Below, one piece after another: positions 33,025-40,960 of a stretch of 64,000 bases of DNA. Position numbers and translations under genes: made by a program. This DNA comes from Paractinoplanes durhamensis (GTDB taxonomy: Bacteria; Actinomycetota; Actinomycetes; Mycobacteriales; Micromonosporaceae). Under the pieces are notes generated by a model. It saw only the letters and a program-made list of their open reading frames with translations, was not told where the DNA came from and searched no databases. Positions within the stretch are counted from its first letter, which is position 1; the number at the start of each line of letters is the position of its first letter. Location of the stretch: the NCBI RefSeq assembly GCF_016862175.1, contig NZ_BOML01000053.1:30798-94797 (forward strand), in the 5' to 3' direction.

Positions 33025-33453
33025 GTGAGCGACATGCCCCCGAAGCTGGCCGAGATCGTCGACGAGTTCGCCTCGGCACCCCGCGAGCTCGTGCTGGAGA
33101 TGCTTCTCGAGTTCGCCGACGCCATGCCGCCGCTGCCCGCCGATCTGGCCGGGCACGACGGCATGGAACAGGTGCCGGAGTGCCAGACCCAGTTCTTCCT
33201 GAAGGCGACGGTCCGGCCGGACGAGACGGTGGAGGTCTGGTTCGACTGCCCGCCGGAGGCGCCCACCACCCGGGCCTTCGCCGGCATCCTGGCCGAGGGC
33301 CTGGCGGGCGCGACGGCGGCCGAGATCATCGCGGTTCCGGATGATCTCTATGCCCGGATGGGCCTGGCCCAGGCGATCAGCCCGCTGCGCATCCGCGGCG
33401 GGTCGGCGATCCTCGCCCGGCTCAAGCGCCAGGTCGCCGCGCAGTCTGCCTAG
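33025..33453 (+). CDS. sufE: SufE-family cysteine desulfuration protein
   Basis: The product has 142 aa. The sulfur-accepting cysteine lies in QVPECQTQFFLKA, and the fold is supported by VEVWFDCPPEAPTTRAFAGIL and SPLRIRGGSAILARLKRQ. SufE takes persulfide sulfur from a SufS-type desulfurase for Fe-S cluster assembly. It starts at GTG 33025, 23 nt after the CBS gene, and precedes the DsbA-family gene by 9 nt. Confidence 0.93.
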   Translation: MSDMPPKLAEIVDEFASAPRELVLEMLLEFADAMPPLPADLAGHDGMEQVPECQTQFFLKATVRPDETVEVWFDCPPEAPTTRAFAGILAEGLAGATAAEIIAVPDDLYARMGLAQAISPLRIRGGSAILARLKRQVAAQSA

Positions 33454-33462
33454 GGGGTCGTC

Positions 33463-34104
33463 GTGGATATTCAGGTCTGGTCCGACGTCATCTGCCCGTG
33501 GTGCTACCTCGGCAAGAAGCGGCTGGAGACGGCCATCGCCGAATTCCCCGGCGACGTGACCGTGACGTTCCGCGCGTACCAGCTGGACCCGACGGCGGTG
33601 CCGCAGCCGATGCCGATCAAGCACGCGCTCGCCGCCAAGCTCGGCGGTTGGGAGCGGGCCGAGGAGATGTTCGCGCACGTCACCTCGGTCGCGGCCGGCG
33701 ACGGCCTGCGGCTCGACTTCGACCGGGCGATCGCGGCCAACACGTTCGACAGCCACCGGCTGATCGCCTGGGCGGCCGGCCAGGACCGGCAGGCCGCCAT
33801 GCTCGACGCGTTGCAGCGGGCGCACTTCGCCGACGGTGTCGACCTGGGTTCGAGGTCCGCGCTCGCCGGGGTCGCCGCCTCGATCGGCCTGGACGGCGCG
33901 GCCGCCCTGACCTACCTCGAGTCCGAGGCCGGCACCGGCGCGGTGCAGACCGACCTTGCCGAGGCTCGCGAGCTCGGCATCACCAGCGTCCCGACCTTCG
34001 TGATCGACGGGAAGTACGCGGTGCAGGGCGCCCAGGAAGCGGCCACCCTGCGCACCGCCCTGGAGGAGGTCGCCCGACGGGAAGCCGTCGACATCGGTCA
34101 ATGA
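33463..34104 (+). CDS. DsbA-family (FrnE-like) oxidoreductase
   Basis: The product has 213 aa with a thioredoxin fold and helical insert. Active site DVICPWCYLGKKRLE (CPWC) lies near the N-terminus, and the cis-Pro segment ITSVPTFVIDGKYAVQGAQ near the C-terminus. No signal peptide, so it is a cytoplasmic FrnE-type disulfide isomerase. FrnE was first noted in frenolicin biosynthesis, but most members are housekeeping or stress proteins. GTG start 9 nt after sufE. Confidence 0.93.
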   Translation: MDIQVWSDVICPWCYLGKKRLETAIAEFPGDVTVTFRAYQLDPTAVPQPMPIKHALAAKLGGWERAEEMFAHVTSVAAGDGLRLDFDRAIAANTFDSHRLIAWAAGQDRQAAMLDALQRAHFADGVDLGSRSALAGVAASIGLDGAAALTYLESEAGTGAVQTDLAEARELGITSVPTFVIDGKYAVQGAQEAATLRTALEEVARREAVDIGQ

Positions 34105-34120
34105 GGTTTCACGTGGAACA
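34105..34120. other. parS-like site (degenerate)
   Basis: GGTTTCACGTGGAACA differs from the parS consensus TGTTTCACGTGAAACA at positions 1 and 12. It lies in the 28-nt gap between two convergent genes, a usual place for such sites, 18 kb from oriC. Confidence 0.65.
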
Positions 34121-34132
34121 TCATCGACGACC

Positions 34133-34693
34133 TTAGACGGGTTTGGCGAGGCCCTCGATGACAACCGCGCCGGGCAGGGCGCCGAGCGCCGGGCCGGCCA
34201 CGGCGATCTTGCTGTGCCGCACGCCGGAACCGACGATCACGTGCGGGGTCGCGACGACCCGGCTGTCGACCAGGATCGGCCACTCGGCGGGCAGGCCGAT
34301 CGGGGTGATGCCGCCGTACTCCATGCCGGTCAGGCGGACCGCCTCGTCCATCGGGGCGAAGCTGCACTTGCGCACGTCGAGGTGGCGGCGAACCGCGCCG
34401 TTCACGTCGGCCCGGGTGGTGGCGAGGACGATGCAGGCCGCGTACCTGGTCTCGCCGTCGCGCTTGCCGGCCACGATCACGCAGTTCGCCGAGACGTCCA
34501 GGCCCACCCCGTACGCCTCGCAGAACGCGGCGGTGTCGGCCAGGCCGGCATCGATCGGGGCGACCAGCACATGGTCGCCGTCGATCGGCGCCTCGACCGG
34601 CCACACCGCGACGGCCTTGGCCACCGGCGGGGCGAGCAGGTCGGGGCGGGACTGGGCGGGCTCGAGCTGCAGGGTTCCCATCACGCCCGCCAT
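34133..34693 (-). CDS. YbaK/EbsC-family aminoacyl-tRNA deacylase
   Basis: The product has 186 aa, a YbaK editing domain: ANCVIVAGKRDGETRYAACIVLATTRADVNGAVRRHLD, a conserved Lys region RKCSFAPMDEAVRLTGMEYGGITPIGLP, and IVGSGVRHSKIAV. Members hydrolyse mischarged tRNA, such as Cys- or Ala-tRNA-Pro. Its closeness to proS (which already has an insert editing domain) is suggestive. ATG 34681 is an alternative start. Confidence 0.9.
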   Translation of the reverse strand: MAGVMGTLQLEPAQSRPDLLAPPVAKAVAVWPVEAPIDGDHVLVAPIDAGLADTAAFCEAYGVGLDVSANCVIVAGKRDGETRYAACIVLATTRADVNGAVRRHLDVRKCSFAPMDEAVRLTGMEYGGITPIGLPAEWPILVDSRVVATPHVIVGSGVRHSKIAVAGPALGALPGAVVIEGLAKPV

Positions 34694-34699
34694 CCTCGC

Positions 34700-35458
34700 T
34701 CAATACTTGGCGGCCAGGTAGTCCCGCCACGTGCGGGTTCCGGCCGGGATCGCCGCCGTGGTCTGGGCTCCGTCCCGGATCGCCCGGGCCATTCTTCCGG
34801 GCAGGCGGACCTGCCAGACCGGCCGCTTGCTGCCCTTCGCCGCGAGCCAGGAACGGGCCAGCTCCTCGAAGGTCAGCACCTGCGGTCCGGCGTACTCGGT
34901 GGTCTCGCCGGTCGCCGGTCGGGCGATCAACTCGGCGATGCGGTCGGCCACGTCCTCGATCGCCACCGTCTGCAGCTGCCACTTCCCGTCGATGAGCACC
35001 GGGCCCAGCCTGCTCAGCCCGGACAGCAGCATCTCGGCGAAATCGTGGAACTGGGCGGCCCGCAGGATCGTGCAGGGGATCCCGCTCGCCTTCACGACCG
35101 CCTCGGTGTCCAGCTTCGCCTGGTAGTAGCGGTACGGGACCCGATCGATGCCGTTGATCGAGACATACAGGAAGTGCTCGACCCCGGCCGTCCGGGCCGC
35201 CGCCACCAGCCGCCGAGTGCCCTCGACGTCGGTCTGCTGCGGCCGGCCCGGCGACGACGCCAGGTGCACGATCACGGCCACCCCGCGCACCGCCTCCTCC
35301 AGCCCGTCCCCGGTCCGCAGGTCGGCCGTCACCCAACCGGTCCGCGCCGACCGGGTCATCGGCCGCACCGCGTACCCCTGCTTCTGCAGCCGCGGGACCA
35401 CCGCCGACCCCAGCGTGCCGCTCGCTCCGGTGACCAGCACCGTCATGTTCTCGCTCAT
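34700..35458 (-). CDS. NAD(P)-binding SDR/NmrA-type protein
   Basis: The product has about 252 aa. A Rossmann motif opens it (TVLVTGASGTLGSAVVPRLQ), then VRPMTRSARTGW, VIVHLASSPGRP and HFLYVSINGIDRVPYRYYQAKLDTEA. This is the atypical SDR group close to NmrA and YtfG, often quinone- or redox-sensing reductases. ATG 35458 was chosen; the frame continues to 35506 and ATG 35446 is possible. It ends 7 nt before the YbaK start on the same strand. Confidence 0.85.
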   Translation of the reverse strand: MSENMTVLVTGASGTLGSAVVPRLQKQGYAVRPMTRSARTGWVTADLRTGDGLEEAVRGVAVIVHLASSPGRPQQTDVEGTRRLVAAARTAGVEHFLYVSINGIDRVPYRYYQAKLDTEAVVKASGIPCTILRAAQFHDFAEMLLSGLSRLGPVLIDGKWQLQTVAIEDVADRIAELIARPATGETTEYAGPQVLTFEELARSWLAAKGSKRPVWQVRLPGRMARAIRDGAQTTAAIPAGTRTWRDYLAAKY

Positions 35459-35551
35459 GCCAATCGGACGATCGGCGCAGCCGGATCGTGACGTGGTTTC
35501 GATCACCCGGGATCCTCAGCCCCGGCCCGATCTTGCCGACATTCAGAGGTT

Positions 35552-36013
35552 GTGGAGGAACGTCGTAGTGCGCGCATCGGGACCGTGAGCGGTCTCGCGC
35601 TGCTGGCCGGGGGCACCGCGGTCGCGGCCGTGGCCGGCGGTGCACATTCGGTCTTCGCGACGGTCCTTCTCGGCCTGCTCGCCATCGGCATGGGTCACTC
35701 GCTGCTGGTCGAGATCCGTCGCCAGGCCCGCCGGATGACCCGGCAGTGGGCCCGCACCGACACGATCAACGCGATCCTGCTCGGGTGCTGGGCGGAGGCC
35801 GCGCTGATCCTGACGATTCTCGAGGCCGGGCCGGTGCCGGTGCGCGCGGTCGGCGGGGTGCTTGCCGCGGCGTACGCCGGAAGCTGTGTTTATTTCGTCA
35901 CCGAGCGCAGGCGGGCGATCGCCGCCCTGCCCCGCACCGCCGCCGCGGTCACTCCGCTGCCGCACCCCGCGGAGCCGCAGCCGGAGTCCGTCCCGGCGCA
36001 TCACGCTGCTTGA
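35552..36013 (+). CDS. small membrane protein, unknown
   Basis: The product has 153 aa and three or four hydrophobic helices (SGLALLAGGTAVAAVAGG, VFATVLLGLLAIGMGHSLLV, TINAILLGCWAEAALILTIL, VGGVLAAAYAGSCVYFV), with a basic loop EIRRQARRMTRQW and a Pro-rich tail. GTG start preceded by AGAGG. No family recognised. Confidence 0.7.
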   Translation: MEERRSARIGTVSGLALLAGGTAVAAVAGGAHSVFATVLLGLLAIGMGHSLLVEIRRQARRMTRQWARTDTINAILLGCWAEAALILTILEAGPVPVRAVGGVLAAAYAGSCVYFVTERRRAIAALPRTAAAVTPLPHPAEPQPESVPAHHAA

Positions 36014-36041
36014 GCTTGTCGACGTTTGATCTACTGTCGCC

Positions 36042-36713
36042 GTGCGCCGTCGATCTTTCGCCCTCCTCCTCGCGACCGGTGCGCTCGGTGCCTGCACCTC
36101 GCGCAGCACCGGCAGGCCGGCCGTCGCCGCCACCGCGCGGAACGCGGTCGCCGACGACTACCGGTGGTTCACGATGGCGCCCGACTTCGGCGAGGGCTAC
36201 TGCTTCACCTGGGTGCGCGGTCTCGTCCCGCAGCAGGTGATCAAGCGGCTGGACGGCAAGGAGCTGGAGCGGATCAGCTGGGAGCAGCTGGTCGGGTCGG
36301 GTGACGGCCAGCAGCCACCGTCGTTCCAGTATTTTGTGGGCATCGCCCGGGTCGACGACTGGTCGCTGATCGTCGAGGACAACGGCGACCTCGGCGTCAC
36401 CGACGAGATCGTGCGGCCGCTGTCGGCCGGCACCACGGTGATCGCGCATCAGCGCGGCGCCGACGGGCACGGCCGGTTTCTGCAGGTGTCCGACGGTGCG
36501 GTGGTGCTGGACTTCGACCCGATCGCGCCGGCCACGGTGACCACCGAGATGGCGGCGGCCGGCTTCGCGCCCGGGATCGACGCGGACACTTCGATGGCGG
36601 CGGCGTTCGCGCTGGCCGAGCGACTCACCGGCGAGGAGATGACCAAGTTGCTGCTGATCACGCGCACCTACCTGCTCACTCGCGTCCGGCCCGGGTCACG
36701 AAAGAATCAATAG
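36042..36713 (+). CDS. putative lipoprotein of the DUF6461 type
   Basis: The product has 223 aa. The N-terminus MRRRSFALLLATGALGACTS is a lipoprotein signal peptide with the lipobox LGAC, so the protein is probably anchored outside the membrane. The body matches the actinobacterial DUF6461 pattern: YRWFTMAPDFGEGYCFTWVRGL, PQQVIKRL, WSLIVEDNGDLGVTDEIVRPLS and GFAPGIDADTSMAAAFALAERLTG. Function unknown; members often occur in multigene families. GTG start; 28 nt after the membrane-protein gene. Confidence 0.8.
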   Translation: MRRRSFALLLATGALGACTSRSTGRPAVAATARNAVADDYRWFTMAPDFGEGYCFTWVRGLVPQQVIKRLDGKELERISWEQLVGSGDGQQPPSFQYFVGIARVDDWSLIVEDNGDLGVTDEIVRPLSAGTTVIAHQRGADGHGRFLQVSDGAVVLDFDPIAPATVTTEMAAAGFAPGIDADTSMAAAFALAERLTGEEMTKLLLITRTYLLTRVRPGSRKNQ

Positions 36714-36766
36714 CCGTTCGGTTGTTGCAGCGGCACCACCCGTGCCGCCAACATTCACCCGTGACG

Positions 36767-37303
36767 ATGCGCACTTCCGAGCTGCTGAGCATCGGCGAGG
36801 CCGCGATCCTGCTGCGATCCTCGCGGCAACACGTCGTCGACCTGTGCTCGCGGGGCCTGTTGCCCTACGTGACCCTCGGCACGCAGCATCGTGTGCGGCG
36901 AGCCGACGTGGAGGCGCTGATCCGGCCCGCGCTCTCCCGCCAGCAACTCGAGCAACTCTGGCTGCACCAGGCGATCGCCGGCAAGTTCGTGTCGAACCCG
37001 GATGCGCTGCTGGCCGCGGCCACGATCAACCTGCGCCGACTGCGCCGCTTGCACCCGGAGGGCCGCGCCTGGGAGTGGCTGGACCGCTGGCAGGTGGTCC
37101 TGGAGAGCGGCCACGAGGCGGTGCTGGACGCGCTGACCTCCTCTTCCGAGTACGCGGTCGACCTCCGCAACACGTCCCCGTTCACCGGCATCCTGTCCGA
37201 GGTGGAGCGTCGCACGGTGCTCACCGCCCTGGCCGAGAGCCGGCAGGACCAGGCCCGGCCGATGCCGCCGGAGAAGCTGGAACGCGTCCTGCGCGCAGTG
37301 TGA
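36767..37303 (+). CDS. excisionase-type helix-turn-helix protein
   Basis: The product has 178 aa. The N-terminal MerR/excisionase-like HTH reads LLSIGEAAILLRSSRQHVVDLCSRGLLPYVTLGTQHRVRRADVEALI. The C-terminal ~110 residues are helical (WLHQAIAGKFVSNPDALLAAATINLRRL, GRAWEWLDRWQVVLESG) and resemble the extension of antitoxin-like proteins in actinobacteria. No integrase or toxin gene lies beside it. Start at ATG 36767 or GTG 36761; no clear ribosome site. Confidence 0.82.
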   Translation: MRTSELLSIGEAAILLRSSRQHVVDLCSRGLLPYVTLGTQHRVRRADVEALIRPALSRQQLEQLWLHQAIAGKFVSNPDALLAAATINLRRLRRLHPEGRAWEWLDRWQVVLESGHEAVLDALTSSSEYAVDLRNTSPFTGILSEVERRTVLTALAESRQDQARPMPPEKLERVLRAV

Positions 37304-37442
37304 GTCGTCGATCACAAATTTATAAAAGCACCTTATGGAACTCGCCGTCGCGGGCAGATAGTGGATCCGTTCAACCCCGGCCGCCGCCTCTGCGATCTCG
37401 CGAAGTCGCAGCGACGACTGGCTGCGCCCCCGGGAGGTTCCA

Positions 37443-38759
37443 TTGACCATCATCACCCCCCACCGCACCACCGCGACCAAGCTGGCCGAGCTTCTCGAGG
37501 CCGTGCTGCAGGTGCCGATACCAGTGCGGATCCGGGCCTGGGACGGCTCCACAGCCGGCCCCGCCGACGCACCCACCTTGATCATCCGCACCAAGCGGGC
37601 CATGCGCCGCATCCTGTGGCAGCCGAACGAGCTGGGCCTGGCCCGCGCGTTCATAGCCGGCGAGATCGATCTGGAGGGCGACCTCTACGACGCCCTCAAC
37701 CGCCTCGCCGGCCTGCTGTGGAAGTCGCCCGACATCAAGGATCTGCCGTTCCACACCGTCGCCGGCGACCTGCTGCGGCTCGGCGTGCTCGGCACCCAGC
37801 CCAAGCCGCCGCCGGAGGAGATGCAGGTCACCGGCTCGCGGCACAGCAAACTCCGCGACCGGCAGGCGGTCAGCCAGCACTACGACGTGGGCAACGACTT
37901 CTACCGGATCGTGCTCGGCGAGAGCATGGTCTACTCCTGCGCCTACTGGGCGTCCGACGAGCCCGGCTACCGCCTCGCCGACGCGCCGGGTTACCGCCTC
38001 GCCGACGCGCAGCGGGACAAGCTCGACCTGATCTGCCGCAAGCTTGATCTCAAACCCGGCATGCGCCTGCTCGACGTCGGGTGCGGCTGGGGGAGCCTCG
38101 CGGTGCACGCCGCCCGCAACTACGGCGTGCAGGTGCTGGGCATCACGCTCTCCACCGAACAGGCCGAGTACGCCCGCAAGCAGGTGGCCGAGGCCGGCCT
38201 CACCGACCAGGTGGAGATCCGCATCCAGGACTACCGCGACCTGGACGACGGCCCGTTCGACGCGATCTCCAGTGTCGGGATGGCCGAGCACGTCGGCACC
38301 GGGCCCTACCGGGCGTACGCGGAGATCCTGCACGCCCAGCTCAAGCCGGGCGGCCGCCTGCTCAACCACCAGATCTCCCGGCTGCATCTGCCGCCGAAGG
38401 CGGCCCATCAGCAGCGTTCCTTCATCGACGCGTACGTCTTCCCGGACGGCGAGCTGGCCCCGGTGGGTACGACGGTCACGCTGCTGGAGGAGGCCGGTTT
38501 CGAGGTACGCGACGTGCACGCGCTCCGTGAGCACTACGCGACGACGCTGCGTGCGTGGGTGGCGAACCTCGAGTCGGACTGGTCCACCGCGGTCCGCCTG
38601 ACCAGCCCCGGCCGGGCACGGGTGTGGCGGCTCTACATGGCCGCCTCGGCGCTGGCGTTCGAGCGCGGCCATATCGGGATCAATCAGGTGCTGGCCGTGA
38701 AGACACACCGCAACGGCGACAGTGAGATGCCCGCCACACGCGCGGGTTTCGCGGCCTGA
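37443..38759 (+). CDS. cfa: cyclopropane-fatty-acyl-phospholipid synthase family methyltransferase
   Basis: The product has 438 aa. An N-terminal CFA-specific domain is followed by the SAM-dependent fold: QHYDVGNDFYRIVLGESMVYSCAYW, then LDVGCGWGSLAVHAA, GITLSTEQAEYA and SVGMAEHVG, and the C-terminal catalytic region LREHYATTLRAWVANLE. It adds a methylene bridge (or methyl group) to unsaturated acyl chains of membrane phospholipids. TTG start set by GGGAGG 5-6 nt upstream. It carries an in-frame 24-bp duplication giving PGYRLADA twice. Confidence 0.92.
   Translation: MTIITPHRTTATKLAELLEAVLQVPIPVRIRAWDGSTAGPADAPTLIIRTKRAMRRILWQPNELGLARAFIAGEIDLEGDLYDALNRLAGLLWKSPDIKDLPFHTVAGDLLRLGVLGTQPKPPPEEMQVTGSRHSKLRDRQAVSQHYDVGNDFYRIVLGESMVYSCAYWASDEPGYRLADAPGYRLADAQRDKLDLICRKLDLKPGMRLLDVGCGWGSLAVHAARNYGVQVLGITLSTEQAEYARKQVAEAGLTDQVEIRIQDYRDLDDGPFDAISSVGMAEHVGTGPYRAYAEILHAQLKPGGRLLNHQISRLHLPPKAAHQQRSFIDAYVFPDGELAPVGTTVTLLEEAGFEVRDVHALREHYATTLRAWVANLESDWSTAVRLTSPGRARVWRLYMAASALAFERGHIGINQVLAVKTHRNGDSEMPATRAGFAA
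37963..38010 (+). repeat. 24-bp tandem duplication within cfa
   Basis: Two adjacent 24-bp copies encode PGYRLADA-PGYRLADA. They differ only at two synonymous third positions (CCC/CCG and GGC/GGT). The segment follows the CAYWASDE motif, ahead of QRDKLDLI, where family members usually have one copy. Confidence 0.85.
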
Positions 38760-38770
38760 CCCGAACCGCC

Positions 38771-38805
38771 GTGGTGCCCCGTCACCTGCCCCGATGGGGC
38801 ATCAC
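38771..38805 (+). terminator. hairpin after cfa
   Basis: GTGGTGCCCC pairs with GGGGCATCAC (one G-T) around a 15-nt loop, 11 nt past the cfa stop codon. No T-tract follows. Confidence 0.55.
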
Positions 38806-38920
38806 GGCTCATCCCCGAGTGTCCATTTCGGTCGGTGAGTTGCCGCTTAGCACCCGATAGCTCCGGAAGTTATCCACAGCCCTTGAGCGGCAAAGCTTTC
38901 ATCCGGTTAGCCTGCGACTC

Positions 38921-39319
38921 GTGAGCGAACGAAAACGGGCCGCCGCCGTGATCGTGCGTGACGGCCGAGTCCTGATGGTGCACGAGCGAAGCCGAAGATC
39001 CGGCGGCGGTGAGTGGTGGACCCTGCCGGGTGGTGGGGTGGAGCCGGGTGAGACCACCGAGGAGGCCTTGCGTCGCGAGGTCTTCGAGGAAACCGGCCTT
39101 ATCGTCAGCAAGGCCCGTTATGTCCTGGAAATGCCGTACCCGTCCGGCATGACCTCGGTCTACTCGGTCACGGTGGTCGACGGTGAGCCCCGCCCCGGCC
39201 CCGACGACGGCATCGGCCCCGAGCCCTTGGGCCTCGACTGGCTCCCGGCCCCCGAGCTCCCGACCGAGTCCTCCCACGGCGTCCCGATCCCACCCTTGAT
39301 CGTGGTCCTGCCCACCTGA
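38921..39319 (+). CDS. Nudix hydrolase
   Basis: The product has 132 aa with a perfect Nudix box: GGGVEPGETTEEALRREVFEETGL. It opens with KRAAAVIVRDGRVLMVHE, the standard first strand. Nudix enzymes cleave nucleoside diphosphates linked to another moiety; the substrate cannot be told. GTG start; monocistronic. The following 258 nt (39320-39577) hold no recognised feature. Confidence 0.92.
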   Translation: MSERKRAAAVIVRDGRVLMVHERSRRSGGGEWWTLPGGGVEPGETTEEALRREVFEETGLIVSKARYVLEMPYPSGMTSVYSVTVVDGEPRPGPDDGIGPEPLGLDWLPAPELPTESSHGVPIPPLIVVLPT

Positions 39320-39577
39320 CAACCGGCGAGCCCCGCCCGAGGGCCGGCGAGCGTCCCACTCGTTTGTGACACCCAGGAGTCCGCTGGACCGAATCAGCCG
39401 TCCAGTCGACCCCAAAGCGTCCGGTAGTCGCTTCACCCTCGGTCGGTCCGACCTTTTCCCGACCGAACCGGCACGGACTCGGCCCGCTCGGCCCCGCCCC
39501 CGGTCCCATAACTGTCCGTAGCTTATGTGCGAAGCTTCGCGTTCCCGCGACGGAACAAGGCTCGGGACGGAACAAAG

Positions 39578-40573
39578 GTGGGGGCACAGGTGGCGGTAGG
39601 AATCCTCGGAACCGGCTCATACGTACCGGATCGAGTAGTAACCAATGTGGACCTCAACGCCCTGGTGCCGGATGCCGACCCCGAGTGGGTGGCCCGGAAG
39701 ACCTTGATCGAGGCCCGCCGTTTCGCCGCTCCCCACCAGGCAACCTCAGACCTGGCGGCCCAGGCGGCCAAGGCAGCGTTGAAAAAGGCAGGCGTGGCAG
39801 CCGCCGAGATCGACTTCATCGTCGTCTCCACTTCGACCGGCGACTCCCCCCAGCCCCCAACCTCAAACTTGGTCCAAAACCTGATAGGCGCCGACCGAGC
39901 AGCCTGCATGGACGTAAACGCAGTCTGCTCCGGCTTCGTATTCGCCCTGAGCGTCGCAAACGGTTTGGTGGCCACAAACCCAGGCGCACTCGTCCTGGTA
40001 ATCGCCTCCGACATCTACTCGCGAATCCTGGACTTCTCCGACCGCCGGACAGCAGTGCTGTTCGGCGACGGAGCCGGCGCAGCAGTAGTAGGAGCCGTCC
40101 CCGAGGGCGATGGCATCCTGGCCCTGGACCTGGCGTCCCAGGGCGAGTCAAGCGACCTGATCTACGTAAAAGCAGGCGGAAGCCGCCTCCCAGCAACGGC
40201 AGACACGGTCGCAGACGGCGACCACTACTTCCGAATGAACGGCCGAGGCGTACGCGACTTCGTAGCCGCCGAGGTCCCGCCGGCCCTGGAGGCCCTGCTG
40301 ACCCGGGCCGAGGTAAAGGCGTCGGACGTAGACCACTTCGTCCCCCACCAGGCAAACGGCATCATGCTCCAGGACTTGGTGGCAGCAGCAGGCTTCGAAA
40401 ACGCCCAGACCCACTTGACCCTGCAGCAGTACGGCAACGTGGGAAGCGCCTCAGTCCCAGTGACGCTGGACGCCGCAAACGCCAGCGGAGCCCTGAAGCG
40501 AGGCGACCTGGTCCTGCTGGCCGGCTTCGGAGGCGGCATGTCCATGGGAACAGCCCTACTCCGCTGGAGCTAA
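39578..40573 (+). CDS. beta-ketoacyl-ACP synthase III (FabH-like)
   Basis: The product has about 331 aa, a full KASIII. The catalytic triad is visible: Cys in MDVNAVCSGFVFAL, His in HFVPHQANGIMLQDL and Asn in YGNVGSASVPV. GTSxxDSPQPPTSNLVQNLIG-type substrate-loop sequence precedes the Cys. It condenses acyl-CoA with malonyl-ACP. No other fatty-acid or polyketide genes are near. Codon use is unusual for the window: many A-ending codons (GCA, GTA, CGA, CCA, AAA). GTG 39578 or GTG 39590 is the start; the frame is open from 39527. Confidence 0.88.
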   Translation: MGAQVAVGILGTGSYVPDRVVTNVDLNALVPDADPEWVARKTLIEARRFAAPHQATSDLAAQAAKAALKKAGVAAAEIDFIVVSTSTGDSPQPPTSNLVQNLIGADRAACMDVNAVCSGFVFALSVANGLVATNPGALVLVIASDIYSRILDFSDRRTAVLFGDGAGAAVVGAVPEGDGILALDLASQGESSDLIYVKAGGSRLPATADTVADGDHYFRMNGRGVRDFVAAEVPPALEALLTRAEVKASDVDHFVPHQANGIMLQDLVAAAGFENAQTHLTLQQYGNVGSASVPVTLDAANASGALKRGDLVLLAGFGGGMSMGTALLRWS

Positions 40574-40591
40574 AAGCCAAGAGCTAGAACC

Positions 40592-40626
40592 AAAAACAGC
40601 CCCAGGCAGCGGCCTGGGGCTGTTTC
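40592..40626. terminator. bidirectional terminator between fabH-like gene and tRNA-Ala
   Basis: Thirteen-base perfect stem AACAGCCCCAGGC / GCCTGGGGCTGTT with a 4-nt loop, A-rich before and T-rich after, between the convergent KASIII and tRNA-Ala genes. Confidence 0.88.
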
Positions 40627-40636
40627 GTATGAAATG

Positions 40637-40709
40637 TGGAGCCTAGGGGACTTGAACCCCTAACCCCCGCCTTGCAAAGGCGGTGCTCTGCCAGTTGAGC
40701 TAAGGCCCC
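40637..40709 (-). tRNA. tRNA-Ala (TGC)
   Basis: This is a 73-nt tRNA on the minus strand. The acceptor GGGGCCT pairs with AGGCTCC (G-T allowed), discriminator A. The anticodon arm CCGCC-TTTGCAA-GGCGG gives TGC. D-arm GCTCAACTGGCAGAGC and T-arm AGGGG-TTCAAGT-CCCCT are regular. No encoded CCA. Confidence 0.96.
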
Positions 40710-40725
40710 GCTTGCCGAACCAAAA

Positions 40726-40854
40726 TTATCGCAGGTCAGGCGCCGTGGTCGCCTCGTGCCAAAGGGCACGCTCATCGCTGGACGCCTTGACCTTCTTGAT
40801 GACGAGGGCAGCGGCCCCCACGATCCCAGCAACAATCAGAAGCTTCTTAAGCAT
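40726..40854 (-). CDS. DLW-39 family microprotein
   Basis: The product has only 42 aa: MLKKLLIVAGIVGAAALVIKK, then VKASSDERALWHEATTAPDLR. One N-terminal membrane helix is followed by the invariant acidic-LW-EATTAPDLR tail that names the family. ATG with GGGGAG 5 nt upstream; the longer frame to 40980 is not supported. The family is typically encoded between the tRNA-Ile/tRNA-Ala genes downstream of gyrA in actinobacteria, as here. Function unknown. Confidence 0.9.
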   Translation of the reverse strand: MLKKLLIVAGIVGAAALVIKKVKASSDERALWHEATTAPDLR

Positions 40855-40960
40855 GCTGACTCCCCAAACAGACAACGGCAGTGTTGCTGATCGTGTGCCA
40901 CGGAGGGCGTACACAAGGGCGGAAGAAACCGGAAGCAACAAACCAACCGGAACCAGACCC

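Noticed and set aside
30725..33079. 784-codon minus-strand frame across proS and the CBS gene
   Set aside because: Antisense shadow of proS; no start signal and no recognisable domain.
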